64,000 bases of DNA from Dromiciops gliroides (lineage: Eukaryota > Chordata > Mammalia > Microbiotheria > Microbiotheriidae): NCBI RefSeq assembly GCF_019393635.1, contig NC_057866.1:3932223-3996222 (forward strand), given 5' to 3'. Positions 57,569-64,000 of the stretch are shown here, one piece after another (the first letter of the stretch is position 1; the number at the start of each line of letters is the position of its first letter). Made by a program: the position numbers and the translations under genes. The notes beneath the pieces are model-generated. The model was not told the DNA's origin. It was given only the letters and a program-made list of their open reading frames with translations, and searched no databases.

Positions 57569-58741
57569 CCCCAAAATCTTTCAGGGTAATACTACTTAGA
57601 TAAGCTTTCCCATCTTCTGTTCTAAGCTCTTTATTCTTTTCCAAGTTGTCTAATTTCATCCCCTTCTCTTCTATCAGCTTTCCTAATATTCTTTTCATTC
57701 TGGAATCCTTGTGGTAAATCTGTTCTTATGTTCTCAGGCTCTACTTATGATCATTGTGGAATTATTCTCTGTTATTTTATTTTCATAATTTATTATTCCA
57801 TCATTATATTTCTTCATTTATCAAGGGGTTTCCTAGCATTGACCCATGTCCTCCACTCCAGTTCGTAAATTGGGTCAGACTCTTTCTCCTCATAAATGGG
57901 ATGGCTGGGACCAGGTCCCATTCCCTACTTCATTGTCCTAGAACAGAACACTGCTGTACTAGACTATGCCTTGCCACCCACATTGCTACCTTCACACATG
58001 ACTAAACTGGAAATATCCAAGAAAGCACCAAAAGCTGACGGAGGTAACTCAGGAAGGGCACCATGGAAGCCTTCACCTCGATGCTGGAGCCAAATCTGAA
58101 ACCGACAAATTGGCAGGATCAAGATGCAATCTGGGAGCTTGGGATGTGATACTGTTCTGGCCATAGCAGAATGGAGGCCCTGTACTTTCCCCAGGACTTC
58201 CTGTTTCCCATATTGGGAATCCTGAGTTGGTCTCCAAGTCATGGAGAAGCCAACTCAGGTATTTTATGGGGAGGGGTAAGGACCTCTTCATATGGCTTTA
58301 ATTGGGTCCCAACTCTGAAATCACAGGAATGAGGGAGGGGCACCAACTAGCTAAGGAATGGAAGCTTCAAGCATGGAAGATTCAAAGTATAGATGATAGG
58401 CAAAGGGGGTGGGATTCCAGAAGAAAATCAGGGAAGAGAAATGTGAAGGTCCTTCAGAAATAAGATGTAGCTGGAGCATTTACTGCTATTAGGTAGAAAA
58501 GAAGATCTGAAGTACAACATACGGGATCCATCCCCCTCCCCAGGCAAAGTAAGTTCAGTTGGATACAACAAGTTTACAAGTTTTTGTTTTTGCTTTCTAC
58601 CCTACCTTCCATCAAGCCTAATTTTGCTGTTCTGCCATTTCCATAGTACTATGCTTGTACCCTCTTGGAGAAGAGCAACCCTCCCCCCGCCCCCCAAACA
58701 CACACACCAGTCCTTCACTGGAGACAGAACATGCTTAATGT
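57569..58741 (+). other. Gene 3 intron, middle part
   Basis: Mostly unique. 57,840-58,110 reads as several short open frames on both strands without a recognised family. Confidence 0.35.
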
Positions 58742-59055
58742 CAGGTAGGCAGCACAGTGGATACAGCACTAGCTCTGGAGTCAGGAAGCTGTGAGTTCAA
58801 ATCCAGCTTCAGACACTTGACACTTACTAGCTGTGTGACCCTGGGCAAGTCACTTAACTGCGATCACCTCAAACATCTGGGACCATCTCCAGGTGTCCTG
58901 ATGTATATCTTGCCACTGGACCCAGTTGGCTTTGGATGAGAGAGTGAGGTTGGTGACTTTGCACAGCCCTCCCTCACTTAAATCCAATTCACTACAAGTC
59001 ATGACATCTGTCATGGTCCTCTTCAAGAATGACAGACAAACAGCAACAAACAATG
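58742..59055 (+). mobile_element. Composite SINE with RTE-type tail (MAR1-like)
   Basis: GGTAGGCAGCACAGTGGATA head, AAACATCTGGGACCATCTCC, GCCACTGGACCCAGTTGGCT, CAAGTCATGACATCTGTCAT, tail GACAGACAAACAGCAACAAA. Confidence 0.88.
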
Positions 59056-59682
59056 TCCAAAGGAACTGACTGAATAATTCTCCACTCTTCAAAGCATTTG
59101 CCCTAACAATGAGCACTGCCTTTTTAGCCTAGCTCCCATGACTCTGTGGTTTTCATACAATTAAAATTTACTCCTGATGGAAACAAGCCCTGCTTTCATT
59201 CTATTTCTCCTTCTTGCTCAGTGAAGCTCCTCTGCACTTCCAGCCTCCTTTTGCTCCATGTATTGCACTTTCAAAGGCTCAGATTAGCTGCCTTCCTTGG
59301 CATCTCCTTGGCTCCTTTGGGATATACCTGCCTGTATTACTTCCCTCCCTGCCCTTCCAGGGTCTGATTTGGAGGTTCTCCTCCTGACCCCAGTTAGACA
59401 GGGATTTTACCAAAGGACCCTTAGACACTGATGATCTTTTGAATGACTCCAGTCATTCATTAACATATTATGGCTGCAGTGAGGGCAAGACCCAGCCCAG
59501 GTATGTATAGTCCTCGATGCTCATTGCAATCAACCATGCAACCAAGATGGAATATGCAAGTATTATTATGGTTGAGGCACTGTTCTTAGTACAGGAGAAA
59601 CAGAGGACCCCCCTAATATTTCTAATTTGCACTTTGAAAACTTCACAGCATTATAAAAATGCTAGCTATTAGGATTGTTAGT
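59056..59682 (+). other. Gene 3 intron, no exon seen
   Basis: Unique-looking sequence between the composite SINE and the 7SL copy. Confidence 0.3.
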
Positions 59683-59967
59683 GACCAGACATGGGATCAC
59701 ACCCCCACAATTCCAGCTCCTACAGAGGCTGAAGATGATAAAGTTCTGTACCTCAAGAGCTCTGAATTATAATAGGGTTGATACCCATCAGTAGTTCACA
59801 CCTCCAGAGATGGGGGTGGGGAGGCTATCCAGGCTGTCTAAGGAAGGATGAACTGGCTCATGTCCGAAAGGAAGCAGGTCAACATTCTATTGCTGACAGG
59901 CAGTAGGATTGGGCCTGTGAGCAGACCCAACACTTCCAGCCTGGGTGAGATTGGGACTCCCAGTCTC
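59683..59967 (+). pseudogene. 7SL (SRP) RNA pseudogene
   Basis: About 285 bp follow the order of 7SL RNA: AATTCCAGCTCCTACAGAGG CTGAAGATGA (7SL: ...CCCAGCTACTCGGGAGGCTGAG), then the S-domain GGAGGCTATCCAGGCTGTCT, AGGAAGGATGAACTGGCTCA, GAAGCAGGTCAACATTCTAT, AGTAGGATTGGGCCTGTGAG, and the 3' domain TTCCAGCCTGGGTGAGATTG...CCCAGTCTC. The central S-domain is present, so this is a copy of the RNA and not an Alu-like SINE. Many differences make it a pseudogene. No clear tail or target-site duplication remains. Confidence 0.85.
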
Positions 59968-60288
59968 AAGTTTGTTTTTAATTCTAAAAGTGGCATTTGA
60001 AGCATCAGTGCATTGATGGGAAAGATATTTAGGCCATGGAGTCATTGCCAGATGATCAGTCAATCACAGCAAATGGACCTTGGACATCCTTAGTGCCATA
60101 GCTGACAGTTCTGGTGGGGACTTAAGAGAGGAAACAGGAAGTTTGTGAAACCATCTATAACCTACTTCTAGATTAGTCCATCCCCACTTTGGATAGGAAG
60201 CTGAAGGCTCAGTGATAACCAGCCCTGCATTTTCTGATGCATTTCCTTCTCACTTCTGTTGACAGGAGTCTCCAGCATAAGGTCTGTG

Positions 60289-61275
60289 ATGTCATCTAGT
60301 CCCATCACTGAGCTGACCGCCATGATCCTGACTCCCGAAGTGCCCCAGAACCATTCGGGGACCAACACTTCATCTAACAGCAAGAGAGATGCCTTTGATG
60401 AGTTTGTGAGATGTCTGACTCTGTTCATATGCCTTTGTGGGCTGGTGGGGAATGGAATAGTTATCTGGCTTCTCAGTTTACACATTAAAAGAACCCCCTT
60501 CTCATTCTATGTCCTCAATTTAGCTGGAAGTGATTTCACCTACCTCTTCTTGGAAGTCATTTGGGTAATCAATTACCTGATATATCGTCCGGACTTTCAG
60601 AACATTGTCAATTTATTAACAAATATGGGTCTACATGTAACTTTTACAGTGGGTCTGGGTCTATTGGCATCAATCAGCACTCAGCGTTGTCTGTCCATTC
60701 TCTTCCCAATATGGTACCGAAATCGGCACCCAAAGAGGGGGCCAATGGTTGTATGTAGCTTGCTCTGGATTCTATCCCTTCTGCTAAATCTACCAAAGGT
60801 TTACTACTGTGTTGTAAAGATAGAAATACTGCCCCCTTCTGGTTGTGACACAATGAGTAAATTATCAGGAACACTGATGCTTTCCATGCTTCTGTTAATG
60901 ACTCTGTCCAGCCTGATTCTCTTCATCAAAATCTTGTCGAGTGCCCAGAAATATAAAGCCAAAAAACTTGTCATCCTCATCCTGATGACAGTTCTCGTGT
61001 TCCTCCTCTGTGCTGTCCCTCATGGCATCAATCACTCTGTTTTCAACTGGAAAGCAATGTACAACCACACCTTTCATGAGATCTCCTACTTGTTGTCTTG
61101 TGTAAACAGCAGCGCCAATCCCTTCATTTACTTCTTCATTGGGAGCCTCAGACACCAAAGACTGAAGGAGCCCCTCAAGGTGGTTCTCCAGAGAGCCCTG
61201 AGAGATGACAGTGACCCCTCTGAGGACAGAGGGACTTCCTCCCGGACAGATACAACATTGGATATGCCAGCATGA
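60289..61275 (+). CDS. Mas-related G-protein-coupled receptor, MRGPRX/A-like (gene 3)
   Basis: 328-residue seven-helix receptor in one coding exon. Motifs: TM1 CGLVGNGIVIW (50-60), TM2 NLAGSDF, TM3 end STQRC (130-134), FPIWYRNRHPKRG, TM6 VFLLCAVPHGI (237-247), TM7 NPFIYFF (277-283), C-terminal EPLKVVLQRALRDDSD. N-glycosylation sequons lie at Asn21, Asn26 and Asn259. The acceptor TTCTGTTGACAG|GAGTC is at 60,265/60,266, and the first ATG after it is 60,289 (G at -3). A later in-frame ATG (MILTPEVPQ, residue 12) is also possible and aligns with the start of gene 1. Gln replaces Glu in ERC, as in human MRGPRD (STQRC), so this is tolerated. Transcription is predicted from module 3. Confidence 0.93.
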   Translation: MSSSPITELTAMILTPEVPQNHSGTNTSSNSKRDAFDEFVRCLTLFICLCGLVGNGIVIWLLSLHIKRTPFSFYVLNLAGSDFTYLFLEVIWVINYLIYRPDFQNIVNLLTNMGLHVTFTVGLGLLASISTQRCLSILFPIWYRNRHPKRGPMVVCSLLWILSLLLNLPKVYYCVVKIEILPPSGCDTMSKLSGTLMLSMLLLMTLSSLILFIKILSSAQKYKAKKLVILILMTVLVFLLCAVPHGINHSVFNWKAMYNHTFHEISYLLSCVNSSANPFIYFFIGSLRHQRLKEPLKVVLQRALRDDSDPSEDRGTSSRTDTTLDMPA

Positions 61276-61394
61276 GTCTGGACAATTTGATGGAGAGACT
61301 CTGAGAGAAACAGCCCTATCTTTGAGGGTCTTTTCTGCAGCCTAATCTAGCCCTGGCTTCTTCCTCATCAGAAAAGGAAATAGAACTTTCTTCC

Positions 61395-61935
61395 TTATTC
61401 AATCAACTAATAAGCTTTTTGGTTCCTTTCTACGTGCCAAGCATTGTACTGGTTCTGGAGAGCCAAAGAAAAAAAAAGTGAATTAGGTTTTGCCCTCAGG
61501 GAGCTTATATTTTATTGGGGCAGACAGACATGTATATAAAAAGGTAGATACAAAGCAGATTGTAATATAGATAAATGTGAATATTGGGAAGAAAAGACAC
61601 TGATGGGATCAGGAAAGGTCTCATATAGATGGTGGGAACTCTGAATTCTAAGAGGGAAAGTTGAAGAAATGCATTCTACATAGGAGGAGCAGCCAGGGCA
61701 AAGTCAGAGACATGGGTATATATGATATGTAGAAGTGAAAAGAGAGTGAATTGCAGGAATAGCAGGAGGCTGGTGCAAAGGCAGGAAAATGGGGCATGCA
61801 GCATCTTGTGAGATAAATAGTAAATATTTGAGTTTGGTTAGCTCACTGAGTTCAGGAATGGCAGGAAGATGATTGGATCCTAGACACAGAGAGTGAAAGA
61901 GAGAGAAAAGGGGAGGGGCAGCAAGTGGACTAGAG
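61395..61935 (-). mobile_element. L2-clade LINE fragment
   Basis: TACGTGCCAAGCATTGTACT is an L2 3' end in reverse. The body blocks GGGATCAGGAAAGGTCTCAT and GGCATGCAGCATCTTGTGAG follow. It begins about 120 bp after the stop of gene 3, so gene 3's 3' UTR probably runs into it. Confidence 0.65.
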
Positions 61936-61964
61936 TAGAATATCCAGAGAATAAGAATGAGTCA

Positions 61965-62960
61965 GCGCCCAATTGCTAAATGGTCAAAGGATATGAACAG
62001 GCAATTTTCCAATGAAGAAATCTAAACAATTTATAAGTATACAAAATGCTCAAACTCATTACTGAATCAAGAAATACAGATTAAAATAACCCTGACATAT
62101 CATCTTCCAACTACTAACTTGCCTAAAATGATAGAAGGGGAAAGTGACAAATGTTGGAGAAAATGTGGAAAAATTGGGACACTAACTTATTGTTTGTGGT
62201 ATTGTAAAATGATCCAACATTTTAGGAGAACAATGTGGAATTATGCCAAAAGAATTATTAAACTACCTGTACCCTTTAACCCAGCAATACCACTACTTGG
62301 TTTATTTCCCAAGATGATTAGGGAAAGAGGAGAAGTACCTATATGTTTTTAAATGTTTATAACAGCTGTCTTTGTGGTGCCAAAGAACTGGAAATTGCAG
62401 GGATGTCCATCAATTGGGGAATGGCTGAACAAGTTGTGGAATATGATTGTGATGGAATAGTACTGTATAAGAAATAATGAGCTATAAGAAATGATGGGCT
62501 CAATGATTTTAGAAAAACATAGAAAGACTTGTAATGAAGAGCAAAATGAGCAGAACCAAGGGGATGATGTATAAAGTAACAGCAATATTGTTTTAAGAAT
62601 GACTTTGAGTGAATGTTATTTTTTCTATTGTAAATACCCATATCAACTATAAAAGATATATGAAGAAAGAATTTATCTACATCCAGAGAAAGAACTTATA
62701 AAAAGATGTATGTGTAGAATAATTGTACATATACATACATACACACACATATGTTTGTGTCTACTCTTAGCCATCTCCAGGGCATGAGTAGAGAGAGAAG
62801 GAAAAAAAAAAAGAAAAAAATTACATGATAATTTTGTTGTATCTTTGAGGAGAAGAGCAAGTTGTGCATAGTAGATTTGCAGTTTCATGTCATCTTTTTA
62901 TTGAACTGTGTTATGGAAATGCTTGTTTTATTCCATAAATTAAAAATAAAATAAAATAAA
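61965..62960 (+). mobile_element. L1 3' end, 5'-truncated
   Basis: GGTCAAAGGATATGAACAGG, GACAAATGTTGGAGAAAATG, TCCATCAATTGGGGAATGGC and a final (AAAT)n tail at 62,935-62,960. Same region as 6,170-7,140, but a more diverged subfamily. Confidence 0.85.
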
Positions 62961-62999
62961 GACTCTGGATGTCTACCTCAAGCCATGGAGAATATGAGA

Positions 63000-63165
63000 C
63001 AGAAGCACAGGTTATCAAGAAAAGGTTATAATTAATATTACATGTTTATATTAAATATTAATTATATGTACAATTTGTAATAATTAATATTAGTAATTGA
63101 TTAGTAACTGGTAATATTAAGAATTAGTAAATGATAATTAATATTAATAATTATTAACATCTAGA
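63000..63165. repeat. AT-rich (TTAATATTA)n-like sequence
   Basis: Imperfect repeats of TAATTAATATTA. Confidence 0.8.
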
Positions 63166-63430
63166 ATTTCTGAAACCCTTTAGCATTTGTAAAGCTCCTT
63201 ACTTATGTTATCTACTTGGTCCTCACAACAACCCTAGGATGTGGGTACTCTTGTTCTCTGCATTACAGATGAGGACACTGAGGCTCAGAAAAGTTAAGAG
63301 ACTTGATCACAGTCATACAGCTCATAAAGATGTGTATAGTGAGAGTTGCAAAGAATGTCAGTGACCTGGTCAAGGTGACATGACTAGGAATGGGCACATG
63401 GGAGACTTCAACCAAGTCTGTGTCTCTTAC
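63166..63430 (-). mobile_element. MIR-like SINE
   Basis: TGTAAAGCTCCTTACTTATG, TTGGTCCTCACAACAACCCT, GATGAGGACACTGAGGCTCA, then a second diverged GACCTGGTCAAGGTGACATG block. Confidence 0.75.
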
Positions 63431-64000
63431 CATTAGAACAAATCAAGATGTTTCTGCCTATGCTCAACTTGGTAGCCTGAGGATAGAGAGATCTGCTCTT
63501 TATCTCTGCTCTTTTCTCTGGTCTCACAGTCCTTGTAGCACGTCAAGGCCTGTGTCCCTCTGAGACTGCTGAATGTACCTTCATGTTTAAAACTGAATGG
63601 AAGCAAGAAGGTCTGACTGAGCTTATATTCAAAGTTATAGGAATAGACTGAGGAGAGAATAGACATGGAGAGGAGCGAAAGCCCCTTTATTTCCCTTTTG
63701 CCCCACTGATGTTTTCTGGGCTTTGCCCGGCTGCTCACAACAGCTCTTTCTAGCTCATCTCAAAAGAAGCCTGCCTCTCCCCTTCTGGATGTACCAGGTT
63801 CTAGCACCCCAGTTTACCATTTTATAGAGGACTTGACTATTGGACAGGGATCCAAGAGGCATCACTGAAGTAGGAGCCAGGGGAGAATTCCATTAGCCAT
63901 TCTTCTCAGGAAGAGGTTTTACAGACAAAAGTCTTAGTCATTCCTTTTGCTAAGAGCTGTGATAAGTACATATTGTTACTAATGTTTATTCCCATGTATT
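63431..64000. other. No gene seen
   Basis: Unique-looking sequence to the window edge. A 101-codon minus-strand frame (63,433-63,738) shows no family resemblance. Confidence 0.3.

Noticed and set aside
60259-60288. Upstream extension of gene 3 (TTG start)
   Set aside because: TTG is not an expected start, and the codons span the acceptor TTGACAG|GAG.

Overview
This window is mammalian nuclear DNA, almost certainly from a marsupial. The evidence is about a dozen copies of a short tRNA-like SINE (head 'GGGGCAGCTAGGTGGCGCAGTGG', split here as GGGGCAGCTAGG / TGGCGCAGTGG), long and RTE-tailed SINE relatives, marsupial-type L1 (5' end GGCGGAGCCAACATGG), and many old L2 and MIR copies. The young short SINE points to an Australian lineage (dasyurid or diprotodont); I infer this from memory of the family and could not search. 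No bacterial genes, CRISPR arrays or operons are present.

The gene content is a small cluster of Mas-related G-protein-coupled receptors (MRGPR). Three open, single-coding-exon receptors are present: gene 1 (+, 14,765-15,760), gene 2 (-, 34,073-35,113) and gene 3 (+, 60,289-61,275). Genes 1 and 3 carry the family motifs (STERC/STQRC, NPxxY, FPIWYR) and look functional. Gene 2 is open end to end but has lost the arginine of the ERC motif, the asparagine of NPxxY and the N-terminal glycosylation sites, so it is either an atypical receptor or a gene losing function.

The most informative non-coding signal is a promoter/first-exon module built around a CCAAT box (TGATTGGCCAGT). It occurs four times with clear sequence similarity: 7.85-8.01 kb (-), 13.09-13.28 kb (+), 39.67-39.91 kb (-) and 55.09-55.29 kb (+). 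Three of the four lie upstream of, and in the same orientation as, the three receptors, and candidate splice donors and acceptors can be seen. The fourth, on the minus strand at 7.9 kb, has no receptor exon in the window and predicts one beyond the left edge, or one that was lost.

Layout: 0-7.2 kb, nested L1s; 7.2-13 kb, orphan module, SINEs and L1 tails; 13-17 kb, gene 1; 17-34 kb, repeats and two small unexplained ORF-like stretches; 34-40 kb, gene 2 and its first exon; 40-55 kb, repeats, a probable retrocopy, an LTR-like fossil and a cysteine-rich ORF; 55-61.3 kb, gene 3, with a 7SL RNA pseudogene and an inverted SINE pair in its intron; 61.3-64 kb, L2, L1 and MIR. The receptors are presumably expressed in sensory neurons or mast-cell-like cells, as elsewhere in the family, and arose by local duplication that carried promoter and coding exon together.
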